Assembly (NCBI GenBank): GCA_002388665.1
Contig: DGMY01000019.1
Span: 28,992-72,372 of the forward strand
Direction: 5' to 3'
DNA length: 43,381 nt
DNA from: Opitutia bacterium UBA4506
Lineage (GTDB): Bacteria > Verrucomicrobiota > Verrucomicrobiia > Opitutales > Puniceicoccaceae
Part shown: one piece after another, positions 25,053 to 34,288 of the stretch
Numbering within the stretch: position 1 is the first letter of the stretch
How the letters are laid out: each line of letters begins with the position of its first letter
Notes under the pieces: model-generated
The model's input: only the letters and a program-made list of their open reading frames with translations
What the model was told of the DNA's origin: nothing
The model's database searches: none
Translations under genes and position numbers: made by a program

Positions 25053-26420
25053 ATGAGAAAGGGGTCTTTGCTACCAAGATGGTTGCAGTTTCTCTACATT
25101 GGAAATGAGGAGGAGTTGAGTGTCGCCGAGAAAATTCGGCGTTACATTACGCTGGGGTTGTCGCTAGCCCTTGCCGTGGGGGCCTTTCTATTCTTGGTCT
25201 CCAATTGGATCAATGGAAAGAACGACATGATCTATCACAATCTGCTCTTGGTGATGGGAGGGATCGGTGGCGTCGTGTTGGCACGTATTGGATTCTATCG
25301 TACAGCCTTTGCGGTGATTTTGATCGTGGGAAATCTTTCCTTTTTCGTCTCTTCGGTCCTCTTCAATAATGGCTCGGAGAACTATTTGATCACCGGGATC
25401 GTTGCGGTGATGTTTATGTTCGAGAGACGTCTGGTGAGGTTGGTCCTCTCGGTGTTTTTTGGCGTCTTGTTTAACATTGTGAAGCTGGAACAGATCGGCG
25501 CCAGGGGGTGGGAGCATGAAGTCCTTACTCCTCTACACTACTCGATCAACATTTGGACGTTCCTCGTCGGGATTATTGCTTTTATGGAGTTGTATCGGGT
25601 GGTTAATCAAAATTACCGGGACCTGTTGGAGAAACAGCGAGAACAACTCGAAAACCAAACCCGGGATCTGGCCATCGCCAACGAATCAAAAGAAAAATTG
25701 TTCGCGATTCTCAGCCATGACCTTCGGGGGCCGGTGGGTAACGTGAGGAGCGTTCTCGATTTGGTCATGGAGGGCGACCTGGACGCTGAGGGATTTGATG
25801 AGTTTCGCGGAGATCTGGCTCGCGAGGTCGGTGATGTCGAGGTGATGTTGGAAAACCTATTGGGGTGGGCATCCTCCCATTTGCACGGCTTGGATCCAGA
25901 GCCGAAAGATTTTGCGCTTCGGAGGCAGGTCGAGGAGGTGTTGAGCCTTCTTCACGACAGGGCACAGCGCAAACAGATCCAATTAGTGAACGATGTGGGC
26001 CCCGGAGTTTGGGTCCATGCAGATTTTCTTCAGATACAAACGGTCCTGCGCAATTTGGTTTCGAACGCGATCAAGTTTACCCCAGCTGATAGCGGGGGAG
26101 AGGTGAAGGTCTCCGCGGAACAGGACGGTGACCGGGTTCGGATTTCGGTTGCCGATACTGGCGTCGGGATGTCTCAGGATAAGATTGCGCTGCTGGAGGC
26201 GGGGCGGATACAAATCTCAGATCGCGGTACGGACAGTGAGAAGGGTTTTGGGATCGGATTGCGCATATGTGACGATTTTATCAAGGCGAACGGTGGGCAG
26301 CTCGCAGTCGAGTCTGAGGTGGGGGCTGGTACTCATTTTTGGTTCTGCATTCGGCCGGGAAAGACGGGGCGTCCAGCCTTGGATGAAGACTCGGAGAGAG
26401 GGAATTCGGTTGCGGAATAA
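25053..26420 (+). CDS. Membrane sensor histidine kinase
   Basis: The 455-residue protein has about six transmembrane helices (30-185), a short coiled coil (190-215) and a HisKA/HATPase module. The phospho-acceptor is His222 in ILSHDLRGPVGN. ATP-binding motifs are NLVSNAIKFTP, VADTGVGMS and GFGIGLRICDDF. There is no obvious extracellular sensor domain, so it may sense the membrane or a small ligand. No response regulator gene is adjacent. A second kinase gene begins 24 nt downstream; the pair is probably one operon. Confidence 0.92.
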   Translation: MRKGSLLPRWLQFLYIGNEEELSVAEKIRRYITLGLSLALAVGAFLFLVSNWINGKNDMIYHNLLLVMGGIGGVVLARIGFYRTAFAVILIVGNLSFFVSSVLFNNGSENYLITGIVAVMFMFERRLVRLVLSVFFGVLFNIVKLEQIGARGWEHEVLTPLHYSINIWTFLVGIIAFMELYRVVNQNYRDLLEKQREQLENQTRDLAIANESKEKLFAILSHDLRGPVGNVRSVLDLVMEGDLDAEGFDEFRGDLAREVGDVEVMLENLLGWASSHLHGLDPEPKDFALRRQVEEVLSLLHDRAQRKQIQLVNDVGPGVWVHADFLQIQTVLRNLVSNAIKFTPADSGGEVKVSAEQDGDRVRISVADTGVGMSQDKIALLEAGRIQISDRGTDSEKGFGIGLRICDDFIKANGGQLAVESEVGAGTHFWFCIRPGKTGRPALDEDSERGNSVAE

Positions 26421-26444
26421 TAGAATAATCTGCATGTTACTCTA

Positions 26445-28052
26445 GTGGACAGAGATGAGAATAAGGGAGATCAGCGGATAGGTTTTTCCGTTTTTGCGGG
26501 GCTATTTTGTCTTTTTCTCTTCTGGATGGTGATCTTTGGCTACATCCGATGGTCAAAGGAAATTTGGGAGAAAGACGAGCGCTCAAGAATCATGGAAGTC
26601 CTGATTTCCCGGCGTTCGAATCTGGAGAACGAACTGTACGCCCGGATCTATTATACTAAAAGTGTGGCGGCCTATATCTCGCTTCACCCCGATGTCACTG
26701 AGGAAGAATTTCACAATCTAGCATCCGAATTGGTCGGGGCGGATTCCGTAATTAATTCGATGTCGATTTCGCCAAGTGGCGTTATTTCCGCAGTGTATCC
26801 AACCCGTGGGCACGAGGCGGCTATCGGTCTCGACCTGCTTGATCATCCAGCACGACGGAAGATAGTTGAACAAACAATTCACACCGGGAGAACCTACGTT
26901 GCCGGTCCCGTAGAGTTGGTCGAGGGTGGGATCGCTTTCATCAGCTACACGCCGATTTTTGACAAGACCGGGGACATTCCCTGGGAGTTCTGGGGGATGA
27001 CGGATATCGTCATTTTTCGGGACAGCCTGTTTGAGGCAGCAGGTCTGTCCTCCAATGAGGGAGGGGCCCAAATCGCTTTAAGAGGCTATGATGGCTTGGG
27101 CGCAGGTGGAGAGGTCTTCTTTGGGGATCCTGCGGTTTTCGACGACCGCCCGGTACAGGTCACGGTTCAACTTCCCGACGGGGAGTGGATCTTGGCAGGA
27201 GTACCGTTGGGTGGATGGGCCGGTTACTTGGATCAGGATTTGACGATGGTCGTCATTTTGGTCGGCAGCTCAATCGTGATCGCCATTCTGATCGGGATCT
27301 TAGTCGGGGCTTTTCTGAAGCTGCGTGCCTCTCGGCAGCAGTTGCGGGCGCTGAATGAAGATAAGAACCGTCTCATTTCGATTATTGCCCACGATTTGCG
27401 TTCACCCGTTGCCGCGGTCTCCAGTCTTTCGAAAGAATTGCTGGAACCCGGTGAATCGGCCCTGAGCGGCGAGATGCGGGAGATCGCGGGTTTGCTGCAG
27501 GCTAGTTCCGAAGATAGTCTGATGCTCTTGGAAAATCTCTTGGATTGGGTGAGGTCGAGAGAAAGAGGAGAGTTTACCCGTAATGATCAGATCGATTTGG
27601 GTAAGCTGACTTTCGAAACCGCCTCTCTATTCCAATCATTGGCCCGAAATCGATCCGTAGAGATTGATAAGGAGATTCCCGAAGGGATTCTGGTGTATGG
27701 AGATCCTCGGATTTTGCAGACGATTTTGAGAAACCTGATTTCCAATGCGGTCAAGTTTTCGCCAACGGGGGGGCAGGTTAAGATCGGGTTGCTCTCGAGA
27801 GATGAAAATGAGGTGAAGGTCTATGTCCGCGATTTTGGTCGCGGGATGAGAGATCAACAGGTCGCGCGGATCTTGCGGGGCGAAGGTGACGGTTCTTCTG
27901 GAAATTCAGGACACGAGCCCAGTAGTGGTCTGGGGCTCTCTCTTTGCCGGGATCTGTTGGCCCGATGCGGCCAGTCTATGTATATCGACAGCGAGCTCGG
28001 GGTCGGGACTACAGTCTCGTTCACCTTCCCGGTAATCCTGCCCGCCAAGTGA
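26445..28052 (+). CDS. CHASE-domain sensor histidine kinase
   Basis: The 535-residue protein has a first helix (about 12-33), a CHASE-like periplasmic sensor (about 60-200, with SVAAYISLHPDVTEEEF and FISYTPIF), a second helix (265-291) and a kinase module. The acceptor is His316 in IIAHDLRSPVAA; NLISNAVKFSP, VRDFGRGM and GLGLSLCRDLL form the ATP site. CHASE domains bind small extracellular ligands such as cytokinins in known cases; the ligand here is unknown. The start is GTG. No response regulator is next to it; metG follows. Confidence 0.92.
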   Translation: MDRDENKGDQRIGFSVFAGLFCLFLFWMVIFGYIRWSKEIWEKDERSRIMEVLISRRSNLENELYARIYYTKSVAAYISLHPDVTEEEFHNLASELVGADSVINSMSISPSGVISAVYPTRGHEAAIGLDLLDHPARRKIVEQTIHTGRTYVAGPVELVEGGIAFISYTPIFDKTGDIPWEFWGMTDIVIFRDSLFEAAGLSSNEGGAQIALRGYDGLGAGGEVFFGDPAVFDDRPVQVTVQLPDGEWILAGVPLGGWAGYLDQDLTMVVILVGSSIVIAILIGILVGAFLKLRASRQQLRALNEDKNRLISIIAHDLRSPVAAVSSLSKELLEPGESALSGEMREIAGLLQASSEDSLMLLENLLDWVRSRERGEFTRNDQIDLGKLTFETASLFQSLARNRSVEIDKEIPEGILVYGDPRILQTILRNLISNAVKFSPTGGQVKIGLLSRDENEVKVYVRDFGRGMRDQQVARILRGEGDGSSGNSGHEPSSGLGLSLCRDLLARCGQSMYIDSELGVGTTVSFTFPVILPAK

Positions 28053-28110
28053 GGCAATGGGGTCCTCGGGGCTCGGGTAGGCTAGGAGGTGTGGGCCGGC
28101 AAGATTTCCC

Positions 28111-28142
28111 TGGCACCACCAGCTGTGACAGCTCTGGTGCCA
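28111..28142. other. Strong imperfect hairpin upstream of metG
   Basis: TGGCACCA (28111-28118) pairs with TGGTGCCA (28135-28142), and the inner AGCTG (28121-28125) pairs with CAGCT (28129-28133) around a TGA loop; small unpaired bases separate the two stems. No U-tract follows on either strand. It lies between the kinase stop and the metG start, so it may stabilise or attenuate mRNA. Function unknown. Confidence 0.4.
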
Positions 28143-28232
28143 TAAATGGGGAGTGGGGAAGCACAAATATCCGCCTCCGCGTAATTTCGGGGGTTGAGTT
28201 CAGGGCACGGTGCGGATTGCTTAGTGGTTTCG

Positions 28233-29756
28233 ATGAAGAAGTTCTATATTACCACCGCAATTGATTACGCGAACGGGCTGCCGCATTTAGGGCATGCTTA
28301 TGAGAAGGTCTTGACTGATGTCATTGCCCGGAGTCGTCGAATGATGGGTGAGGAGGTCTATTTCTTGACTGGCATGGATGAGCATGGCCAAAAGGTCCAG
28401 CAGTCCGCTCGCCGGGAAGGGATCGAGCCAATCGAGTTTACGAACCGTATCGCCGGCCATTTTCATGCGCTGTGTGAGGATCTGAACATCTCGAACGACG
28501 ATTTTATTCGGACTACTGAAGATCGCCATAGAAAGGTTGTTCAAGAGCTCCTCCAAAAGCTGTACGACGCCGGCGAGATTTATGAAGCGGAGTACACGGG
28601 GTTCTATAGCACTCGCGCCGAACAGTTTGTTTTGGAAAAAGACAAGGTGAACGGGGAGTGGCCGGAAGAATTCGGTGAGGTTCAGGAGATTAAGGAGCGC
28701 AATTATTATTTTCGGCAGAGCCGATACCAGGATTGGCTGATTCAGTTCTTGAAGGAGAACCCAGACTTTATCTACCCGCGCTACCGCTTGAAGCAGGTCC
28801 TCGAGTTTCTCAAGGAGCCTCTGAACGATCTTTGCATTTCCCGGCCAGTGGAGCGGCTGTCTTGGGGGATTCCGCTTCCATTTGATCCGAATTTTGTGAC
28901 TTACGTCTGGTTCGATGCATTGGTCAACTATATCTCTGCTGTCGGCTATGGTACTCCTCAATTCGAAGATGTGTGGCCCGCGGATTACCATGTGATCGGG
29001 AAGGATATTATGCTTCCCCCGCATTCGGTTTATTGGCCAATCATGCTGCATGCGTGTGGAATCGCGCTGCCGAAGCATTTGTTGGTTCACGGCTGGTGGA
29101 CCCTCTCGGGTGCGAAAATGTCCAAGAGCACAGGGAAGGTTGTCGATCCTCTCGAGATGGTTCAGCGATTCGGTGCTGATTCGTTTCGGTATTTCGTGAT
29201 TCGGGAAATGACAGTGGGCCAGGATAGCGACTTTTCTGAAGATCTCTTCCTCGGACGTTACAATGGAGAGTTGGGAAATGATCTGGGTAATCTCCTGAGT
29301 CGTCTGTTGAACATGGGAGGACGATACGCAGATGCGACCGTTCCAGCGGCTTCCATCTCAGAAGAGCCCGAGATTACACTGCGGGAGAATTGGGAGAAAT
29401 CTTGGAAGAGTGCACGTGAAGCCTATGACAATTTCCTCTTCCATGCGGCACTCGAGGATATCTTTAACTTCATTAAAGGGATCAATCGATACGCAGAGGT
29501 GAGGGCTCCGTGGAAGCTGGCGAAGTCTGAAGATCCGGCTGACCGGAAGACTCTCGAGACCACTCTGGCCTTGATGGCGGAGGGCTTGCGTCTAGCTGCC
29601 TGTGCGCTTCGCCCTGTGATGCCCGAGGTATCCGCGAAGATTCTCGATTTGGTCGGAGCCGATCAGATCGATATCTGGGATGAGCGTATGGAGTGGGGTT
29701 CCAGCCTGGAAGGCGCGAAGATGGGGGAGAAGACCATCCTCTTTCCGCGCCCGTGA
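28233..29756 (+). CDS. metG: Methionyl-tRNA synthetase, zinc-free variant
   Basis: The 507-residue class I synthetase charges tRNA-Met. It begins MKKFYITTAIDYANGLPHLG, with HLGH at about 18-21 as the HIGH motif, and has KMSKS in SGAKMSKSTGKV (about 294-305). VWFDALVNYISAVG and YWPIMLHACG are conserved. The connective-peptide knuckle region (FYSTRAEQFVLEKDKVNGEW) has no zinc cysteines, and the C-terminal tRNA-binding (Trbp111-like) domain is absent. The ATG at 28233 matches the family N-terminus; an upstream in-frame start is unlikely. Confidence 0.95.
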   Translation: MKKFYITTAIDYANGLPHLGHAYEKVLTDVIARSRRMMGEEVYFLTGMDEHGQKVQQSARREGIEPIEFTNRIAGHFHALCEDLNISNDDFIRTTEDRHRKVVQELLQKLYDAGEIYEAEYTGFYSTRAEQFVLEKDKVNGEWPEEFGEVQEIKERNYYFRQSRYQDWLIQFLKENPDFIYPRYRLKQVLEFLKEPLNDLCISRPVERLSWGIPLPFDPNFVTYVWFDALVNYISAVGYGTPQFEDVWPADYHVIGKDIMLPPHSVYWPIMLHACGIALPKHLLVHGWWTLSGAKMSKSTGKVVDPLEMVQRFGADSFRYFVIREMTVGQDSDFSEDLFLGRYNGELGNDLGNLLSRLLNMGGRYADATVPAASISEEPEITLRENWEKSWKSAREAYDNFLFHAALEDIFNFIKGINRYAEVRAPWKLAKSEDPADRKTLETTLALMAEGLRLAACALRPVMPEVSAKILDLVGADQIDIWDERMEWGSSLEGAKMGEKTILFPRP

Positions 29757-29781
29757 TTTAGCCGGGGCGGACTTTCTTTCT

Positions 29782-30957
29782 TCAGGGGATCACCGCCTGG
29801 GGATCCTCGGAGAGGAGTTGGACATCATCGGCAATTAGGTTTGCTCGATTGAGTTCCTCATTGAAGACCTCAACTCGTTCTTGAAAGGTTTCTGAATCGT
29901 TTTCGAGCAGAGATTGGAAAACTAATCCCAGTCTCTGGAATGTAGTGAAGTAAACGGGATTCACCCGGGGCAGTACTGCTGCGATATCCCTTAGACGACC
30001 GTTGATGGCCTCCTTGATTGTATCGTTTTTGCGCAATTCCCAGAGGCCTGCGGCGGTCGTATAAATGGGCTGGTTGCGTTCGATGAGTTCGAACCGATTG
30101 AGGATCTGGAGTTGCCGTGCACTTCGATCAAGTGAGAGTACGATTCCATTTTCACGATGGACGAGGTCTTGGAATCCAATGACCCACCATCCTTCGATTC
30201 CGTTGGAAAATGTCCGGATCTTTTCGGATTGTTGCGCTAGGAGTTCCAGTGGGTTTCGCCCAGCAATCACGGTATCGAAAAAGTTTCGGACTTTTTTTTC
30301 AGTGCCGAGTTGGCGTGAAATTAATTCTAGAAACCAGAATGAGGCGATGTGGTCTGATGGGGTCAATTCGCTTAACTGAGTTTTGGCGACCAGGTCTTCG
30401 AGAGAGACCATTTGTGATTCGCGCCCGAGTTCCTTTAGATATTCTACGAGCGCGGGTCGTAGATCTGTTTGTACGCGAAGGCTGGTTCCCGCGATGAGCC
30501 AGGGGGGAGTCTCTTCGGCACGCTTTACGTCAGAGAGTGTGAAGACCAGTTGCCGGAGGTAACTTTCAGTCAGTGCTTGGACGAAGAGTGATGCCGAGAG
30601 CTGTTGGTTCCAGGATACCGCAAGTCCGTAGTCGCCAGCTATGTCTTGATAGAGCCGGTGAGATACCCCTTCGAGGTTTCCTCGCCCGTCGGGTACCAGC
30701 TTGACCGCGATGATTGGAATACGCTCCAGAGGAGGTGTCAGGAGATCGTTGCAGACTTCGATAACTTCTCGCCCAATCTTGCGCGCGATCTGCAGCGAGC
30801 CCTGATCGGCCGCGACAAATTCGAATACTCCAGCTCTTCCCTCAAATACCTGTTTGCTGTCTGGTGCACTCTCAGGGGGAGGGACCAATAGTTGCGCGTT
30901 GAGGAGAGTTCCGGATAATACCGCGAGGAGGAGGGCTATAGAAATTGATTGGGTCAT
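29782..30957 (-). CDS. Exported protein of unknown function
   Basis: The 391-residue protein has a signal peptide (about 1-21, cut after LLNA). The mature part is mostly alpha-helical, with an AVSWNQQLSASLFVQALTES segment reminiscent of peptidase-MA-like gluzincins, but the zinc motif HExxH is missing, so I do not call it a peptidase. TPPWLIAGTSLRVQTDLRP recalls the same fold. It lies 24 nt downstream of another exported protein gene on the same strand and is likely co-expressed with it. Confidence 0.7.
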   Translation of the reverse strand: MTQSISIALLLAVLSGTLLNAQLLVPPPESAPDSKQVFEGRAGVFEFVAADQGSLQIARKIGREVIEVCNDLLTPPLERIPIIAVKLVPDGRGNLEGVSHRLYQDIAGDYGLAVSWNQQLSASLFVQALTESYLRQLVFTLSDVKRAEETPPWLIAGTSLRVQTDLRPALVEYLKELGRESQMVSLEDLVAKTQLSELTPSDHIASFWFLELISRQLGTEKKVRNFFDTVIAGRNPLELLAQQSEKIRTFSNGIEGWWVIGFQDLVHRENGIVLSLDRSARQLQILNRFELIERNQPIYTTAAGLWELRKNDTIKEAINGRLRDIAAVLPRVNPVYFTTFQRLGLVFQSLLENDSETFQERVEVFNEELNRANLIADDVQLLSEDPQAVIP

Positions 30958-30981
30958 AACTCGAGAACGCGCTACCGGGAT

Positions 30982-31770
30982 CTATCGTCTTTGGAGAACA
31001 ATCTCGTCTCCAACCACTTTGATGTCGCCGATGTTTGACCACGCAGTGAGCAAAAGTGAGTCGGAGCCTGACGCTTTGAGTGAGCGTACGAGGTTTTTCA
31101 GAAGGAGATTTGCCATGGGCTCCGGGACTCGGGCCGAATTCAGCCATGCGCTATCGATTACAAATGTCTTTTCGTCCACAAATGAACCAGTTGTGACAAG
31201 GTGGGCGCTACGTTTTGCCCCGAAAATCAGAATCTCAAAAGGTACCGAAATTTGCAGTTGGCCGTCGTAGAGAGCAAAGTTTGGGGTGTCCGGTAGGATG
31301 GCGTAGCTCGGCTCCTCCCCTTGGTCCTTCGCTTGTTGTTTTCCGAGCGTGAAGTTCAGGTACTGGGAGGCGATCTCATTGAGGTCGCCTGTCGTGAGTT
31401 CGACTGATGCGTTGCCAGTTCCGCTTTGGGTGACCGCTTCGATGATCTGCTGCCACCCCAGACTCGAATGGGTCCCGCCAATCAGAAATATGGGTTCCCG
31501 GGGGTTCTTTTCTCTCTCGGCCTTGAGGGCGGATGGGGTTCGGACGAACTCCGGGGGGTGGCGGACCTCATGTGCTACACCAAGCGAGATGCCGACTAGC
31601 GTGGCCGCAATGGCACCTGCCAAGACTGCAGTGAGGGAGGATTCCTTCTTTGGCTTTGTTCGAATCATTTTCTTGAACGGGGAAAATGCCGGTCCATAAG
31701 CCGAAAGGCAATCGTTTGCTGCAGCGAGCTGTGAGTGAATGGGCCACTCCTGTTCAGCCACTTCGTCCAT
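30982..31770 (-). CDS. Single-pass membrane protein of unknown function
   Basis: From ATG 31770 the product is 262 residues: about 40 cytoplasmic residues, one helix (about 43-65, AVLAGAIAATLVGISLGVAH) and a periplasmic domain of 195 residues rich in beta strands. The family is not recognised. A longer reading from 31809 is unlikely, because a terminator hairpin (31810-31841) ends just before it. AGAAG upstream of 31770 is a modest ribosome site. It probably forms an operon with the next exported protein gene. Confidence 0.68.
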   Translation of the reverse strand: MDEVAEQEWPIHSQLAAANDCLSAYGPAFSPFKKMIRTKPKKESSLTAVLAGAIAATLVGISLGVAHEVRHPPEFVRTPSALKAEREKNPREPIFLIGGTHSSLGWQQIIEAVTQSGTGNASVELTTGDLNEIASQYLNFTLGKQQAKDQGEEPSYAILPDTPNFALYDGQLQISVPFEILIFGAKRSAHLVTTGSFVDEKTFVIDSAWLNSARVPEPMANLLLKNLVRSLKASGSDSLLLTAWSNIGDIKVVGDEIVLQRR

Positions 31771-31799
31771 TTCGTTCACTTCTCGGTTGAGAAGACGTT

Positions 31800-31841
31800 G
31801 GAAACACAAAAGGCCCGAAGGTTGTTTTACCTTCGGGCCTT
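31800..31841 (-). terminator. Rho-independent terminator of the upstream lipoprotein gene
   Basis: AAGGCCCGAAGGT (31810-31822) and ACCTTCGGGCCTT (31829-31841) form a perfect 13-bp stem with a 6-nt loop. On the minus strand TTTTGTGTTT follows. It lies between the lipoprotein stop (31911) and the next gene, separating two transcripts. Confidence 0.85.
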
Positions 31842-31880
31842 GAGAAATCGAAATACTTTCGGATGAGATCCGTCCGTATG

Positions 31881-31923
31881 GTTCGGGACTAGTTCGAGAC
31901 TAGTTCGGGACTAGTTCGAGACT
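31881..31923. repeat. 11-bp tandem repeat over the lipoprotein stop codon
   Basis: Nearly four copies of an 11-bp unit, alternating GTTCGGGACTA and GTTCGAGACTA, span 31881-31923. Each holds AACTAG on the minus strand, so the lipoprotein's TAG stop (31913-31911) is repeated downstream in the copies. It looks like recent tandem duplication of the gene end. Confidence 0.85.
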
Positions 31924-33017
31924 GGAATGGTGAGAATCGGAGTCTGGCTCTGGCTGTCTCCGGTTCTAAGGGCGAACATCTGCGACAAGAGCATAAAGGT
32001 CGCTTTGGTCAACAGGTCGTTGTCTTCGATGTAGAACCATGTGTCGCGGTAGCGAACAGCCGTTGAGGCGTTGTCTGGCGCGCTCTTCGATGATTCTACG
32101 CGGAAGAGCCCTTGGAGAGTTTCGTTCCAATTGAAAACGCTCCCGTCCTGGTCGAGAGTCCGTGTGACGCGGCCAGCATTGAGATCTTCTTCGGGAACAT
32201 TCACACCCTGAGAGAGGAAGAATAGTACGCCGAGCAGGGAGCGGGTGTTGATCTCGATGGTGTCACCGCCGCCCGGTGCGTAGACCGCGGGCCCGGAAGT
32301 GACTTTGTAGATCTCGATCGAGGGGTCGAGCGAGAGCAGCTCGCGCAGGCGGTCGGCTTGTTGATTTGCGCCGGTTTTTGGCAGGTAAATTACGGGGTGC
32401 ATAGAATCCCCGTGGGGGACCTCACCCATCTGCACAGAGCTTGTCATTTGGAGGGCGAAAAGAGAGTCGGCTATTTTCAGAAAATCCTTGTAGATCGGAG
32501 GGATCGTCGGTGTGGGGCCTGAGGCGCCTACGGCATTGTTCACGCCGTTTGTCCTTTGGATGACCATCCGCGAGACGGTGTCCATGCTCCACCCGGAGTT
32601 GGTGAGTAGTGCGATGTCCTCAAAGGTGATCCGGCCGAGGAGGCGATTGAAGAACTCATCTCCTTTCAACGGTGTGTAAGAGATGGTCGGACGCTCCGCG
32701 AAACTAATTCCCGTTGAGCCCTGAAGCACGTCCGGCACGTCGCCAGAGAGGGGGAAGGAGCCCGAGATCCCTGCTGAGGTTGTGAGGTCAAGTTGCGAGG
32801 TGATCGAAGATGTTTCGAAAAAGTACGGGGCGTCACGATAACGGAGTCGGACGATGTTGAGCAACAGCTGCTCGTCGCCAACTTCTTGCATCGCGATGTT
32901 ATATCCGTTTGCGGTTCCTCTATAGGTGTCCGGCGATATGGTGGCACAGCCACCCATCAGTAGCAGGAGGAGTGAGGACGCAGCGAGTAAGGCTTTGGAT
33001 CGGAGAGTTTTGAGCAT
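31911..33017 (-). CDS. Conserved outer-membrane-type lipoprotein, function unknown
   Basis: From ATG 33017 (MLKTLRSKALLAASSLLLLL) the product is 368 residues with lipobox LMGGC (Cys near 24). The mature N-terminus reads QLLLNIVRLRYRDAPYFFE, a pattern found in a group of uncharacterised Gram-negative lipoproteins. The rest mixes helical and beta segments and ends PILTIPVSN. A longer reading from 33155 would overlap the divergent mrp region and hide the signal. A terminator and tandem repeat lie just downstream. Confidence 0.75.
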   Translation of the reverse strand: MLKTLRSKALLAASSLLLLLMGGCATISPDTYRGTANGYNIAMQEVGDEQLLLNIVRLRYRDAPYFFETSSITSQLDLTTSAGISGSFPLSGDVPDVLQGSTGISFAERPTISYTPLKGDEFFNRLLGRITFEDIALLTNSGWSMDTVSRMVIQRTNGVNNAVGASGPTPTIPPIYKDFLKIADSLFALQMTSSVQMGEVPHGDSMHPVIYLPKTGANQQADRLRELLSLDPSIEIYKVTSGPAVYAPGGGDTIEINTRSLLGVLFFLSQGVNVPEEDLNAGRVTRTLDQDGSVFNWNETLQGLFRVESSKSAPDNASTAVRYRDTWFYIEDNDLLTKATFMLLSQMFALRTGDSQSQTPILTIPVSN

Positions 33018-33176
33018 GATTTGTAGTAAGCGATTCTTCAATGGCTTGGCGAGCCTTTGTTCATTCCTTTGTGGGTCTTTCTCAAACGCGCCCTCGATGC
33101 TCCTGTTCGTAGCGAAATTTTGCGAAATTGGCCGATTCGCTTTGCATTGACCCATGGCTTGCTTTTGAAAGTAGGA

Positions 33177-34265
33177 GTGTCTGCAGTTACGGAAGAAATG
33201 ATTCGACGGGCCTTATCTCAAGTGCCCTACCCAGGCTTTACGAGAGATGTAGTATCCTTCGGTATTGTGAAGGAAATAGAGGTGTCCGACGGGAGTGTGT
33301 CTGTCTCGCTGGCTTTGACCAGCTCCGACCCCGAAGTCGCCCCTCGATTGAAAAAGGATGTCGAGCAAGCCTTGGCCGATTTGGAAGGCGTTGAGAAGGT
33401 TGAGGTCCTCGTCGCGGTGAAGTCGAAAAAGGCACCGGAAGAAGAACCTTCTTCAAATGCCGAAGAGGCACCGATGCAAAAGGTGCGCATCGCGATCGCC
33501 GTTGCCAGTGGCAAGGGCGGGGTCGGGAAATCGACTTTTACTTCAAATCTTGCCTGTGCAATGGACCGAATCCTTCGGAAGGCCGGCAAACCTTCTTCGG
33601 TCGGGATCATGGATTGCGATATTTATGGTCCTTCTATCCCATTAATGATGGGCGTGAATCGCCGACCGGAGGTAGTGGATGGTATGATTCAGCCGCTTGA
33701 GAATTTTGGAGTGCGCGTGATGTCGATGGGGTTCCTGGTCGAAGAGGATGTTCCCGTGATTTGGCGTGGTCCTATGGTGATGAAGACCATTCAGCAATTT
33801 GCTAGTAATGTCGATTGGGGTGAGCTCGAAGTTTTGTTTGTCGATTTGCCCCCCGGAACGGGTGATGCGCAGCTTTCGTTGGTCCAGACGGTCCCGCTGG
33901 AGGGCGCAGTCGTAGTGACCACCCCCCAGTTGGCTGCTGTCAATGTTGCTCGCCGAGGCGCCATGATGTTCGACAAGGTGAATGTTCCTCTCGTGGGAGT
34001 CGCTGAGAATATGAGCTACCTTCTCGACGAGAAAACCGGAGAGAAAAGTTTTCTCTTCGGCGAAGGAGGGGGCGAACGCACCGCTCGCTATCTCGAAACC
34101 GATTTTCTCGGGCAAGTCCCGCTCGACCCCAGAATCCGCGAGGGTTCAGATCACGGGGTCCCCGTCGTTGTCAGTGACCCTGACATTCCGTGTTCCCAAG
34201 TATTTTATCAGATCGCCCAACAGATTTCAGATAAGTTCAATTTGACATCCGGTGATCAAGAATAG
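33177..34265 (+). CDS. mrp: Mrp/NBP35-family iron-sulphur carrier ATPase
   Basis: Mrp (ApbC) proteins bind and transfer Fe-S clusters. An N-terminal MIP18/DUF59 domain (about 5-80) precedes the P-loop ATPase, with VASGKGGVGKSTF (Walker A), MDCDIYGPSIPLMMG and FVDLPPGTGDAQLS. The usual C-terminal CxxC between helices is not obvious; the only visible candidates are isolated cysteines such as DIPCSQ. The start is uncertain: GTG 33177, TTG 33165 and ATG 33198 are all in frame without a well-spaced ribosome site. I chose GTG because VTEEMIRRAL fits the domain start. An even longer frame from 33057 is unlikely. Confidence 0.88.
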   Translation: MSAVTEEMIRRALSQVPYPGFTRDVVSFGIVKEIEVSDGSVSVSLALTSSDPEVAPRLKKDVEQALADLEGVEKVEVLVAVKSKKAPEEEPSSNAEEAPMQKVRIAIAVASGKGGVGKSTFTSNLACAMDRILRKAGKPSSVGIMDCDIYGPSIPLMMGVNRRPEVVDGMIQPLENFGVRVMSMGFLVEEDVPVIWRGPMVMKTIQQFASNVDWGELEVLFVDLPPGTGDAQLSLVQTVPLEGAVVVTTPQLAAVNVARRGAMMFDKVNVPLVGVAENMSYLLDEKTGEKSFLFGEGGGERTARYLETDFLGQVPLDPRIREGSDHGVPVVVSDPDIPCSQVFYQIAQQISDKFNLTSGDQE

Positions 34266-34288
34266 TAGCCTCTTTAACTCAGGTGGTA

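Noticed and set aside
28053..28232. T-box or SAM riboswitch before metG
   Set aside because: The T-box core sequence and SAM riboswitch conserved segments are not present; only a hairpin is visible.
31809..33155. Longer N-terminal readings of the genes starting at 31770 and 33017
   Set aside because: They would run into a terminator hairpin or the divergent promoter area and would bury a transmembrane or lipoprotein signal.
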